The position numbers and the translations under genes are program-made. Below are positions 1 to 11,400 of a stretch of DNA of 64,000 bases, piece after piece. Numbering within the stretch: the first letter of the stretch is position 1; each line of letters opens with the position of its first letter. A model generated the notes under the pieces. It searched no databases, was not told the origin of the DNA, and saw only the letters and a list, made by a program, of their open reading frames with translations. The DNA lies in NCBI GenBank assembly GCA_035235625.1, contig CP141140.1, positions 12,606,685-12,670,684 of the forward strand. The letters are read 5' to 3'. The stretch comes from Saururus chinensis (lineage: Eukaryota; Streptophyta; Magnoliopsida; Piperales; Saururaceae).

Positions 1-800
1 GTATCGGAGCACATCTTTGTCCAAGAGTAAATATGGAGTGAGTGACAAGTCTTATGGGTTAAGGGTTGTGAGATGATCAAGGTCTAAACCTAACTAGCGA
101 TGTGAATTCCGTTATTTGTTTGTCTTGAATGTTGCTGGTTTGTTCGCTTGCTTGCTTGCTTGTGTGCTTTCTGATTTTTTTTGTTACATTGCTTTGGGTG
201 ATTAGGTTGTATGATTAATGTCTAGTTATTGTGTAGATGGTTGGCTATAATCATACATATGCTAATAACCATCATGGTTCTAGAGACCCGAGGGTGGACG
301 ATGTGTTGACCGCCATTGAGGGGTTGACACAGGTGGTCTAAGCGAAGCACGGGAGTGGTAGCGGCTCTGAGTCTCTCTCACTTGAGGGATTCAAGAAGCT
401 TAACCCCCCTACCTTCAAGGGTGGTTTAGTTACCTCTGAACCAGATGATTGGAGGCTCCATTTGGAGAAGATTTTCAGTGCGCGTTGTTGCCTTGATGAG
501 GAGAAGACCCGTCTTGCGGTTTTTACTTTCGAGGGTGAGGCCCAGAGGTGGTGGTTATCGATGTAGCGTCAGAGATTCCATGGCCGGGTGGACATTCCAT
601 GGGAGAAGTTCTTGTATGCCTTTAATGACAAGTATTTTCCTCTATATATCCGGGAGGAGAAGAAGAAGGAATTTCTAAACCTTCAGCAGGGTTCGATGAC
701 AGTCTTTGCTTATGAGACTCCAATTTGTGGAACTTGAAGCAAAAATTTCAACCGGTTCCTTAAGTGCGAGCTGATCCCAGATAGTGGTCATGTAAGTATA
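1..800 (+). mobile_element. Ty3/gypsy fossil: primer site, leader and gag fragment
   Basis: The window opens at what looks like the end of a primer-binding site (GTATCGGAGC, resembling the tRNA-Met type TGGTATCAGAGC), so the 5' LTR should lie just outside. A leader of about 240 bases follows, then a gag reading from about 240 to 760 with the usual plant gypsy core: a FKKLNPPTFKG-like stretch, a DDWRLHLEKIF segment and the EGEAQRWW signature. Only this first part of the element remains. It is broken, with several breaks, and gives way to a copia fossil near 800. No protease, RT or integrase is visible. It looks old. Confidence 0.75.
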
Positions 801-1629
801 GAAATCCTAAATAGATCTATCTCCTTGTCTAGTAGAACGAAGATCAAATTCAAGCTGATAAACCTTGGCATAATTAGACTGCACATATAATGAAGCCAAA
901 TAATCCCATGTAGCCTTGGCGGTCTTGAACTTGGCTAATTGTAGACCAATAGTGAGATCTACTGAATTATTTATCCAAGTGAGTATTTTGGCATTATACA
1001 TATGCCATTCAAAACTTTGTTTTGAAAACTCCTATGCTTTGACATCTACTTGCATAACAGGTTCCATAGTAGAACCATCAATATAGTTCCATAACCCTTT
1101 GCCCATTATAAAATTACTCATAACATAGCTCTAATAAGAATAGTTGTTACCGTTCAAGCGTACACTGACTACTTTAAGATTGTCATGCTTGTCCAACAAA
1201 TCCATAGTAACAAAATTGATGAACAATACCGATGAACAAAGTTGATGAACAGTGCACAGCGAATAACACCAATGAATAGTGTGATGAATAGTTATGGTGA
1301 ATAGTATTGCCATTGAACAGGTTCGGGTTACAGACGGAGGATTGAAACCTAAGCTCTTGATACCATGATAGCAAAATCAGAACTAGGGTTCTGAACCAAA
1401 AGAGCACTATATTTCTCATAATAGAATCATACACAAAAAGGGAAAACGATCCTCACATTAAGAGAGATCGATCCAGCAAACTAAAGAAAGAAATGTCCTA
1501 ATTGCCCTTCAATTAAGTGATGGTTTACAAAGAAGTAAATAGAAACTAATCTAGAATGACTAAACTACTCTATATAGTATGCAGACTAATATAAACACTT
1601 AAGAAAAACATAGAACATATACTCTAACA
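800..1629 (-). mobile_element. Ty1/copia fossil: 5' LTR and start of gag, inserted at the PLD exon
   Basis: On the minus strand an LTR of about 264 bp runs from 1629 (TGTTAGAGT...) to about 1366 (...CA). It is followed directly by a tRNA-Met-type primer site (TGGTATCAAGAGC, 1365 down to 1353). The copia-like gag start (KVVSVRLNGNNYSY) and a UBN2-type gag core (FKTAKATWDYLASLY) follow down to about 807. The rest of the element is missing and it is broken. Its LTR edge at 1629/1630 sits exactly where the phospholipase D exon begins, so this insertion separates the retained PLD sequence from whatever lay upstream. Confidence 0.75.
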
Positions 1630-2620
1630 ATTGGAACTCTATTTACATACCATCAGAAGTGCGTGCTTGTTGACACCCAAGGTCTTGGAAATAACCGAGA
1701 GATAACTGCATTTATTGGTGGTTTGGATCTGTGTGATGGGCGGTATGACACACCTGAACATCGCATCTTTTGTGACCTTGACACCATCTTTCAAAATGAC
1801 TTTCATAATCCTACATTTCAAGAGCATACACACAGCTTATGTGCAAGCAATAAGATCCGCCCAACATTTTATATACATAGAGAACCAATATTTTATTGGC
1901 TCTTCTTATTACTGGCCATCATACAAAAATGCAGGTTAATATCACATTGGAAAGTACTTATGTTTTATCTCCTTCATTTTCTTTTATTCATAACATGGAC
2001 GTAAGATTGTGATGCTGCGTAATGCATCTGATATACAACTAGGTTGCGATAAGCTTTCTAAACACTAATATGTAACGAATTCTCATGTAGAATATTAGTG
2101 TGATGCATCTATGTAGGAGATGTGGACTCTAAGTGGTGTTTCCAACTGGGAGTGCTGTTGGAAGATCTATCAAGTGCTATTCCAGCAGTATAATTGATGC
2201 TTCTATTGCTAGAAAAGAATTTATTCCATGAAAACAGCTAAGAAATTAAAAAATTAGAAGGAAACAGCAAAGGGAGGAGCAAAATTTAGCAGGGTTATAT
2301 ATATGATTATTCTTTTAACTTTGGGGTTATTTAATTGAGTTTCTTCTCTAGTTACTCATCGTCTTCTCTCTCCACGGGAATTAGCAGGGTAAAAAATTGT
2401 TACGTTAATTTAGTTTGATTACACCTCTTCTTTGGTCTTACTGGATTTCAACCTTTTAGTTTCACTTATAGATTCATGTTTCTCATATATTTGGGAATCT
2501 TAACATGTCAAAACTAAACATAGCAGTATCCACCTAGGCGAGGTAGTGTGTCAGCATATCTTGACACTGCTGCTAATTTTTTTACCAAGTTCTGAATAGC
2601 TAAATTCTATATGGGAAAAG

Positions 2621-2809
2621 TTAGTATGAGCCCGGGCTCACGCGCGCCGGCATGCGCCCGGGCTCATTGGGCCATCAGATTTACATCCGACGGCCCATCA
2701 AACTCATGGGTTAAAGTGCCCCGTGAGTTTGATGGGCCGTCGGATGTAAATCCAACGGCCCAATGAGCCCGGGCGCACGCTGGTGCGCGTGAGCCCGGGC
2801 TCATACTAA
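2621..2809. repeat. Near-perfect foldback element, copy 1 (GAGCCCGGGCTCA family)
   Basis: The ends are a perfect inverted pair: TTAGTATGAGCCCGGGCTCA at the left and its reverse complement at the right. Homology between the arms continues with few mismatches nearly to the centre around 2715. It would fold into a hairpin about 85 bp long. There is no coding capacity. A diverged copy lies at about 29,494-29,675, and a possible half copy at about 7,787-7,835. Confidence 0.85.
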
Positions 2810-2934
2810 TGGGACTCATTCTATATTATATATACTGCTTAATTAGAGACTCCTTTTCTTAAAAAAGAAGAGAAGGGTATATCAACTCTTATTATATGAT
2901 TATACTATTTAGGAACATTCAGTGTTATTATATA

Positions 2935-3664
2935 GAACGCGGCTATTTCCCCCCCAAAATTTACTCAAACCCTCCCATACTTTACACACCTCAATAAAAT
3001 TTAATAAATTACTAAATACCCCCGGCCTCCTACTATCATTTTTAACTTTATTTTTGTTCTTTCATGGCCCTATTCACAATTTTCCTCTTTCGGCAAAAAG
3101 CTCTTTCATTTCCCCCGTCGCTTGTGGTTCCTCTTCCCCGATCATTTTCCTTCTTCTCCCTCGCTTGTAACTCATCTTCCACAATATTTTTCCCTCTTCC
3201 CCTTGCCTTAATGCTCCTTTAGAAAACTTCTGGATAGTTTCTAGCGGAGGGTGGGCACCACCAAAATATGCAAAATTTGACGGGGAACTAAGGTTTCTAT
3301 CAAAATAAGTTTTATTTGGCATATGATATCCCACGTCAAGAAACCTATGATGGTTTCTGGTGGGGAGAGGTCACTGCCACAATATGCAAACATTGATGGA
3401 GTCATTTGTTTCTTGTATAATGCAATTTAATTTATCGGGGGGTACTGCCTGCCACGAAACTTACTTATAGAAGTTTTTTAAACTTCTGGAAAACTTCTAG
3501 TGGGGGGTGGTCACCACCAAAATATGCAAAATTTGACAGGGTGTTGGGGTAGCATTTGTAAAATTATAGGGGTGTGTGGGGGGTATTGAGTAGTTAAAAA
3601 ATACTAGTTATTTTTCAGTGGTGGGGGGCTCTAAGTATTTTTTTGGGGGAAAATAGCCACGTTT
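2935..3664. mobile_element. Non-autonomous Mutator-like element, copy 1, with 9-bp target duplication
   Basis: The ends are inverted repeats: GAACGCGGCTATTTCCCCCC at the left, and at the right GGGGGAAAATAGCCACGTTT, which reads AAACGTGGCTATTTTCCCCC on the other strand. Both ends are flanked by the same nine bases, TATTATATA (2926-2934 and 3665-3673). A 9-bp duplication is typical of the Mutator superfamily, though this one is AT-rich and so less decisive. The 730-bp interior has no transposase and no long open frame. Related left ends occur at 60,770 and 63,350. Confidence 0.7.
3219..3547. repeat. Three spaced copies of a ~65-bp unit
   Basis: Inside the Mutator-like element a unit of about 65-70 bases recurs at 3219-3289, 3337-3404 and 3479-3546. 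It contains an ACTTCTGG stretch, a GTGGGGGGTGG-like stretch and CACCAAAATATGCAAAATTTGA. The middle copy is the most diverged. Spacing is about 118 and 142 bases. The unit looks like internal duplication within the element. Confidence 0.65.
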
Positions 3665-4590
3665 TATTATATATACATATTGGGGATTTACTTGTAAGAT
3701 GTAGCATTTAATAAAAAATCGCAAGGATAAATAACAATTGAAATGCTAGACTCAACCCTCTTTTACTTATTTTAAATTTTAGTTCACTTGTGGTTATTGG
3801 CTTGTGAACCATCCTTGATATTCACTCACTATTTGGGCCTTGTGCTATGGACATCTTCCACAAGTATGTTAAGCTTGTGTGTACTATATTGTACTTTCTT
3901 TATGGTAGTTACTATTTCGTTGAATTGTACTTTCGCTCCATATAACACTTTTTATTTGGAATCTGTGATATTGTTTGCACATGGCACCTGAAATTCATAG
4001 TTACATTTCCTGGATGGACATTTATTACGTTACAAAATAAAATATTTTGATGCACCTTACCTCTTTTAAAGTATTTTCTACTAAACATTTTTCATATGAG
4101 AAATTATATGATAATTTCTGATATTTGGAATTTTTAGTTTAACCTGCGTTCAAAAATCTCATCAGGTGCAGATAACCTAGTACCAATGGAACTAGCATTA
4201 AAAATTGCAAGCAAAATCAATGCAAATGAACGTTTTGCTGTATATGTTGTTATTCCCATGTGGCCCGAAGGAGTTCCAACAAGAGCAGCTATACAAGAAA
4301 TTTTGTTTTGGCGGGTTAGAATTATTTTATTTTGCAGTTACTAGAAAAATAATTATTATATGCTTCTTAAATGATCTTTTTTATCAAATTAGTTAGTTTC
4401 AAAATGACACACCAGTGATACTATGGCTGGGCATCCTTCCCTATTTCTTCCACAGATGTAGGAACATTCATAATCTTTTTGGCCTGCTAATTTTACAGAT
4501 AAAATCTTCTTTTGTTTTCAGGGGGTGCATGTATCATTTTCTCACTTTCCAATGAGGCTAGATATTTTGTTTGAATTTGTGCATCAATTT

Positions 4591-4796
4591 TATGTTCCCT
4601 CCGTCCTATATTAATGGCTACATTTGAAAAAATAATAACTTTTATTAAATGCTAAAACCCACATTTAAGAGAAGGAAAAATAAGCTTATGATACTCTTTT
4701 TTAAGTACCCAATCACTTAAATTGAAAAAAAATAGAGCTATTAATATAATTTTTTTTTTGCCAAATAGAGCTATTAATTTGGAATGGAGGGAGTAT
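4591..4796. mobile_element. Stowaway-like MITE
   Basis: The left end TTCCCTCCGTCCTATATTAA and the right end TTAATTTGGAATGGAGGGAG are inverted with mismatches. A TA is next to each end, as expected for Tc1/mariner-type Stowaway elements. It lies in an intron of the PLD remnant and has no coding capacity. Confidence 0.75.
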
Positions 4797-5295
4797 TTCA
4801 AAGTAGTTACTTGAACTGGACTCTACAGTTACTATAGTAAAACTAGATGAATAAGACTTGTATATTTTGTTACTCATATTATGATTTAGGTGCTTGCCTT
4901 TCCATGATATCTAGAGATGAGAAAATTTGAATAATTGTAGAGGTCATGGAAACAAAAGGAGATGGGCTTTTTAGATGGGTATTTTTGCTCGTATCTCTGT
5001 ACTTTCGGTTGTCTTTATAGCATAGTTCTATGTATAAGGGGTAGACTAGTCTTCATAGTTATTATATGATTAGTCATTGCTTCACTTGAGAGTAGTGGTG
5101 GCTTTTCCTTTAATTGGCGAGCTAAGCCTACTTAAAGGCTAATCGAGTCTTGAAGTATTCTTCTTTTTGGAGCTGTGGAAAGCGCAAATGCAACTTTTCC
5201 TTTTCCTTCTTTAAAGGTAGAGTTTAATGGCTGCAGTGGAACCAAGTAGGGATCCATTGAGGGATGAAATGAAAAACTATCTGACAGCTGGGAAG

Positions 5296-5566
5296 TGTTA
5301 GAATATAAAATTAATATAAAAGATTTCCTCTTCCTAATGGCTCGAGCTTTTGGGAAACTTGGTTATTTTACATGGTATCTGAGCTCCAGGTTACAAGAGG
5401 TCCTGGGTTCAAGTCTCGTTGGAGATATTTATATATTCCAATTATGTTCCATGTGTCGCGCTTGATAGATGCTTGCATATGAGGGGGGATGTTAGAATAT
5501 AAAATTAATATAAAAGATTTCCTCTTCCTAACGGCTAGAGCTTTTGGGAAACTTAGTTATCTTACA
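5296..5566 (+). mobile_element. TRIM (miniature LTR retroelement), structurally whole
   Basis: Two 77-bp direct terminal repeats (5296-5372 and 5490-5566) begin TGTTAGAATATAAAATTAAT and end CTTACA or TTTACA, with only a few differences between them. A primer site TGGTATCTGAGC (tRNA-Met type) follows the left repeat at 5373-5384, and a purine tract GAGGGGGGA precedes the right repeat (5481-5489). A 5-bp target duplication GGAAG flanks the element (5291-5295 and 5567-5571). There is no coding sequence, as usual for terminal-repeat retrotransposons in miniature. The near-identity of the two repeats suggests a moderately recent insertion. It lies in the PLD remnant, upstream of a microsatellite. 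Confidence 0.9.
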
Positions 5567-5805
5567 GGAAGCACATCTGCGGATTATGATCAGGCAAGGG
5601 GCTGCTCGACAATTTGATGAGGCAACATTGTTGATTATGTTTCTCAGTTACATGATGGATGATGGAATTAGGTCAAACTTATTTAAGTTTATTCATTGAA
5701 CTTGCTGCCATAAAAATCATTTGCGTGGATCATGCAAATCTCTTAGTGGAAGATGCTATTATGGAAGAGAAGGGTCATTCAGAAACTATCCCTACAAATG
5801 GCCGC

Positions 5806-5813
5806 TTATTATT

Positions 5814-5901
<88 letters not shown>
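5806..5901. repeat. Compound microsatellite (TTA)n-(TA)n-(CA)n
   Basis: About 20 TTA units with one interruption run from 5806 to about 5867. They are followed by about 12 TA units and a short CA run ending at 5901. It lies in the PLD remnant. Confidence 0.95.
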
Positions 5902-7221
5902 GTGATTAAGAACACTATCTATACTTAGAGGCTGTTCAATTATGACAAACATACCCACAATGACATAAGTGTACACACACGCACACAAAAGGATGCGGAT
6001 GGATGCACACACATGCATCCTTATGATTCAAGTCCTCTTCTTTAGAAATTAAAACCTGAACTTAAACTAAGGGGATTTCTGAAACTTTTATATACAGTTC
6101 ACTGTTCACCTCATTGATATAAACGATAGGGTAATGAATCTAATAACATAGAACAGTTTTGTCTATAATTGCATGTGCTATCTTGAGGTAAAGGAATCAT
6201 GCTTTAGCTGATTGGCTAAATTTTCCAATGTATCCTACTATGGCAGTTGACAGATCCTAGTTTGAAATTCTACATGGATAGAAAATGAAATTCCTGATCC
6301 TGTCAAACAAGAGCTTTATATATAATCTGTATGCGAAATAGTTTAGGTGGAAAAGTAGCTCGATGTTTTCTGGTTGTATACTTAAAAGTATTGCATCATA
6401 GCATATATGGCTGCTGAGTGCTGAGCTTTATATTTATGCAGTGCCATGTGTATTAAACCATAATAGAAATGAGATTGTAGTTTTCTGTTTGTATTGGATG
6501 CTCAGGATTGTATGGATAGCTTATTTATTGAAAACACCTCTTATTTTATAGAACATGGCTGGTAAGTTCCGCAGATTTATGATCTATGTTCATGCCAAAG
6601 GAATGATAGTTGATGATGAGTACGTGCTGATGGGATCCGCCAATATTAACCAAAGATCGCTGGATGGTTTAAGGGACACAGAAATTGCAATGGGCGCTTA
6701 CCAACCGAATTACACATGGTCCAAAAAGAGGTGCCATCCACTTGGCCAGGTAAGGAACTATGATTTCCTCTCAGGAAAGCATAATTGTTGTAAGCACCCT
6801 TGAACTTAAACTAATTTAACGAAGTAGTATTAATACAAAATCATCAAAATGGTTGAGATGTGAGAAATTGAAGAGAAGGAATGATTTAGCATCACTGGAC
6901 AGATATTTAATGAGATTTTTTTTACAGATATATGGCTATCGTATGTCACTCTGGTGTGAGCATCTCGGATCATTGGAGGATACATTTTTTGAACCACAGA
7001 CTGTCCAGTGTGTTAGGCATGTAAATAAGGTGGCAGAGGATAATTGGACGGCATATGTTTCAGATGACAATAGGGAAATAAAGGGCCACTTGCTAAAGTA
7101 TCCAGTTCTAGTGCACAGAGATGGGAAGGTGGGGCCATTGTCTGGATATGAGCATTTTCCTGATGTGGGCGGCAAGATTCTTGGGGCACACTCCACGCTT
7201 CCGGATGCTTTGACGACATGA

Positions 7222-8102
7222 TGTGAAATTGATGGATTCCAACTTCCATATGAACTGAAGTCGTATAAAACCAGAGGTTGTCTGCCATTCTTTCCTCTAT
7301 ATTTGGAGTTGAGAGGGTTCTTCAGAACAACTCATGCGGTGGGGGAGATCCTGCTACTAGCTTGACACTTAATTGTCGAGATGCATTTCAAGGACGCATA
7401 CAGCAAATTATAACCGTGAAAGTACTTGAATTGTATATTAAGGACCTATGTTTGACGCTGGCCAGTTACATGTTTTTATCAATCAATATGAGTCTTTTTC
7501 TATCGTAATTTGTGTTGTTTCTAAATGCTTTTACAGGGTGAAGAAGAAAAGCTCAAAATCAAGCTGTCACATTGTTAGATCTCGAAGAGGTCATTTATTT
7601 TGGTATGCATACAAGGGATAACGTTTCTAGTTGAGCTTTCTCGAATCTCTACTAAACATACATTTTTTTTCGTAACGAAATTTAGAATTATGCAAATGAA
7701 TAGAAATTCATTCATCATCTATTGAAAACTTAAATTTGTATATATGCTGGTAAGCTATTTCATTTTGGCAAAAAAATCGTGACCGATTGAGCCCAGGCCC
7801 TTAGGTCCATCAGATCTAAATCCTACAGCAAATGACATTTAGCAATAAATGTTCTTGATTGGGGGACAAAACCCTCCCTGGTTTTAAGTCCGGTTACCAA
7901 AATGTAAGGAGTGGACTTGACGTGCTTGGTTGAGGGAGAGACAGATGGAAGCATAGATCTTATTTTGCATAGCATAAAACTATGTTTTATCCGGGGAACG
8001 AGACCATACCAACACTTCGGAACCAAAAATAGGACATGACTTAATTGTTAAAACATGTGAAAAGTCTGCATTTCTTCCCTTGTCCTTCTTGAATGATCTC
8101 TT
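7222..8102. other. Spacer between the PLD remnant and a copia element
   Basis: AT-rich DNA holding the presumed 3' flank of the PLD gene. Around 7787-7835 there is a GAGCCCAGGCCC ... CCATCAGATCTAAATCC stretch resembling one arm of the foldback family. No gene is supported. Confidence 0.5.
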
Positions 8103-8472
8103 TGTAAATAATTTTTATTAGTCCCCTACGTGGTCCCACTAACTAATTAATAGATAATGATAAGCTTATCTATCTTGTTTATGATTGGCTCTTAATGTGA
8201 ATGTTGTAACCGCTTGATGGAAGCGGTTACGTGAAGATAAAATAGAGGAGATGGTCCTCTCTCCACCCAACGTAGAAAACTCCAACGGTGATCAATCCAT
8301 CTCAGGTGAAAATTGCCAGAAAGAAAAGGCAAAGGGAGAGAAACCTATCCTACGAAGGTTCGTCAATTCGGAATGGAACCAAGTACGCTATTTACTTTAA
8401 AAATACAGTAGATAGTTATAGAGAAATTAATATGTATGATATTTGATTCATTCACGAAAATTATTTCTAACA
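8103..8472 (+). repeat. 5' LTR of the copia element
   Basis: A 370-bp repeat begins TGTAAATAATTTTTATTAG and ends TTTCTAACA. It matches the downstream LTR over its length, apart from a block of about 40 bases near 8,330-8,380 that the other LTR lacks. Confidence 0.92.
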
Positions 8473-11400
8473 ATTAGTATCAGAGCCAAGAGTTCCGAAA
8501 TCTTAATGCAGAGAATGGTTTCTAATTCGTAGCATGAAAAAGTTTAATTTTTTATAAATTTTATGCCATTTTCGGATGATTTATAGAAGTAGTATGTTAT
8601 GAATGAATCAATAGAAAATAAACGTACCCATTTTTTGTGTTAATCCGACGGAATGATTTTCAAAATTTGATGTGCAATGGCGCCCTAAAGACTGAGAACT
8701 GAAGTTTTGTTCTCTGGTTCGATGCGTCACTGTAACTTTCCGTGAGTTCTGCCCGGTGAGGAGGATGAAATGGTTTACAGGCTTATAATGTGGGTTAGTG
8801 GAGTTGACTGCTGGTTAATGAGTAAATAATGTAGTCAAAGTGATGCTTTGTAAAGTTTGATATAATATTAAATATAGCAACCGGTCCATAACAATTCCAG
8901 AATGCTTTAATGGTGGAATGTTGAGAGGCTGTGAAAAGGGGTTCTACGGGTGAATTCAATGCATAGAGTTTTGAATGAAGACAACAAAATGTGTTAATAC
9001 CCCGTTAATGTACCCATGTACCCATTAAATGGTCAATGTACCATAACCTTGTTTACTTTTATTATTAGCCTTATGTATGAAATAGTTCATGTGTTCAAAT
9101 GATTTATTTATTATTATAAATTTTAATACACATGCTTATAATTTGGTTTATTTATGTGCAATTAATGATTTATGCTTTCGAGCTTAAATATATAGATGAA
9201 TAAATAAATGAAATGGGATGTTCTCTATGTTTGATTTATTTATTATTAGTCTATTTTGTTTCCGCTTACGCATTAGGAAATGATTATAAATAAATTTATG
9301 TTATAAATGTTTATTTATGCACATGTAAAGTTTCACTTATGATGTTATGCAAAATTATTCTAATGACTTAATTTTCTAATATTAAGATATAGTTGGATAG
9401 TCACCAAAGTGGCCCAACTGGAATGTAATTAGAAAATAAGCATATTAAAATATCCTAGCATAATTTCCCTAATGTTAGAGATAGAATAATTTAGCAAATT
9501 TTAATTCTTTAATTACTAAGATATCATGGTTGACCCAAAGGTGCACTACTTTTCTATTAATCATTGAATTGTGAAAGAATAATTTGAAAATATTATTCAT
9601 TAGGTTGGAACACTAACCCAAAGGTAGTGAACCGACTTAATGTGTGTATTTGGCTAATTATTCTTAAGGTGATAGGGAACACCATAATAGTTGAATAACA
9701 TAACATTATATTATTCCCAAAGGTAGATCAAAGTTATGTTGTTCATTGTGTATGTATTTTTCATGTGTTTTATTATGTCATATTTATAGCACTAATGTAT
9801 TGAGCATTATTATTTAATTATAGCATCGATTCATATATCTTTGCATTCACATGCTTCCTCCATTCCTATGCTTCATGGCCTTAATTTTTCAGACTGGAAA
9901 GAGCAAGTTCAATTCAATCTTGGTGTTTTGGACCTTGATGTAGCTCTTAGAACTGAAAAACCTGTTGCACTTACTAAAACCAGCAGTACTGAAGATAAGG
10001 CATTATTTAATGCATGGGAAAGGTCCAACAGGTTAAGTCTTATGTTTATGCGTATGACAATTGCAAATAACATTAAGACTACATTGCCTCCAACTGATAA
10101 TGCCAAAGAATTTCTCAAAAAGGTTGAAGAATGTTTTAAGTCAGCAGATAAGTCCCTTGCAGGGACTCTTATGGCCAAACTTACCACGATGAAGTATGAT
10201 GGTTCTCGTGGTATGCATAAGCACGTTCTAGAGATGACGAATTTGGCAGCATAGCTTAAGTCGTTGGGAATGTCAGTGGATGAGTTCTTTCTTGTCCAGT
10301 TTGTTTTGAATTCCTTGCCACCTCAGTATGGGTCATTTTAAATTAATTACAATACCATAAAAGATAAATGGAATGTAAATGAATTGACCAATATGCTGGT
10401 GCAAGAGGAGTCAAGGCTTAAGGCACTAGAACAAAACTCAATCCACATGGTTTCTCAAGAAACTAAAGGCAAGCAAAGGAAATTCAAAAGTTCTAAAGGA
10501 AAAACTCCTAAAACGAATGATGCTACCCATAAAGACAACAATCACTAGAAGGAAAGGGGCTTGAAGTGATACTTTTGTAGAAAATTTGGTCACCTTCAGA
10601 AAGATTGCCAGAAAAGAAAGGATTGGTTCCAAAAGAAAGGTATGGATTCAATTTATGTTTTTGAATCTAACCTTACTGAAGTTCCTTCCAATACTTGGTG
10701 GGTAGATTCAGGAGCTACCACTCATGTTTCCAATACTTTGCAGGGATTTCTTACGACCCGAACCACAAACCTAAAGGAGAACTTTCTATTAATGGGAAAT
10801 CAGGATAAAGTTCCTATTTAAGCCATTAGGACTTATAGGCTATTCCTAGATAGTGGACATTACTTAGATTTATTTGAAACTCTTTATGTACTTTCAGTTT
10901 CTTGAAATCTAGTTTCATTATCGAGACTTAATGTTGATGGATACACATTTAAGTTTGGGAATAAGTGTTTTAGTCTATTTAAGAATGCTTCATATGTTGG
11001 TTCTGGTATTTAATGTGATGACTTATATAAATTCAATCTTGATTATTATTTTTCTGTTTCACTGCTTTCCCTACATACTTATGTTTGTGCTAAACGTAGC
11101 TTTATTGATGAAAATTCCTCAAACTTATGGCATAAAAGATTAGGACACATTTCCCGAGAAAGAATGGAAAGATTAGTAAAAGATGAGATTCTTCGTAATC
11201 TTAATTTTACTGATCTTGGTGTGTGTATGTGTGGATTGTATTAAAGGAAAACAGACCAATCACACAAAGAAAGGTGCCACAAGGAGTAAAGAGCCTCTTA
11301 CGATAGTCCATATAGATATTTGTGGACCTTTTGATGTTCCATCTTTTGGTGGAGAAAAGTACTTCATCACCTTTATAGATAATTTTTCACGTTATGGTTA

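Larger units (their letters stand above)
1630..7221 (+). pseudogene. Phospholipase D (C2-type, delta-like) C-terminal half, decayed
   Basis: Plant phospholipase D cleaves the head group of membrane phospholipids to give phosphatidic acid. Four segments are recognisable. (1) 1630-1934 holds the first HKD motif (HQKCVLVD), then [15 protein letters not shown], then [21 protein letters not shown]. (2) 4166-4314 holds [18 protein letters not shown] and [11 protein letters not shown]. (3) 6552-6749 holds the second HKD motif ([20 protein letters not shown]). (4) 6928-7221 holds the C-terminus, ending in LPDALTT and a stop. Splice signals flank segments 1, 2, 3 and 4. Inside segment 1 about 130 family residues are missing between NPTF and SIHTAY, and the frame changes there. 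The exon expected between segments 2 and 3 was not found, and the C2 domain and N-terminal half are absent. The last two exons are fully open, so the decay may not be very old. The class assignment to delta is from the C-terminus and is tentative. Confidence 0.85.

Noticed and set aside
5373-5420. tRNA-like boxes (TGGTATCTGAGC and GGTTCAAGTC), suggesting a tRNA gene or SINE
   Set aside because: The sequence sits directly after a terminal direct repeat and acts as a primer site. Paired 77-bp repeats and the 5-bp duplication fit a TRIM, and no cloverleaf is evident.
5659-5928. Frames with poly-Leu or poly-Ile runs
   Set aside because: They read through the (TTA)n-(TA)n microsatellite.
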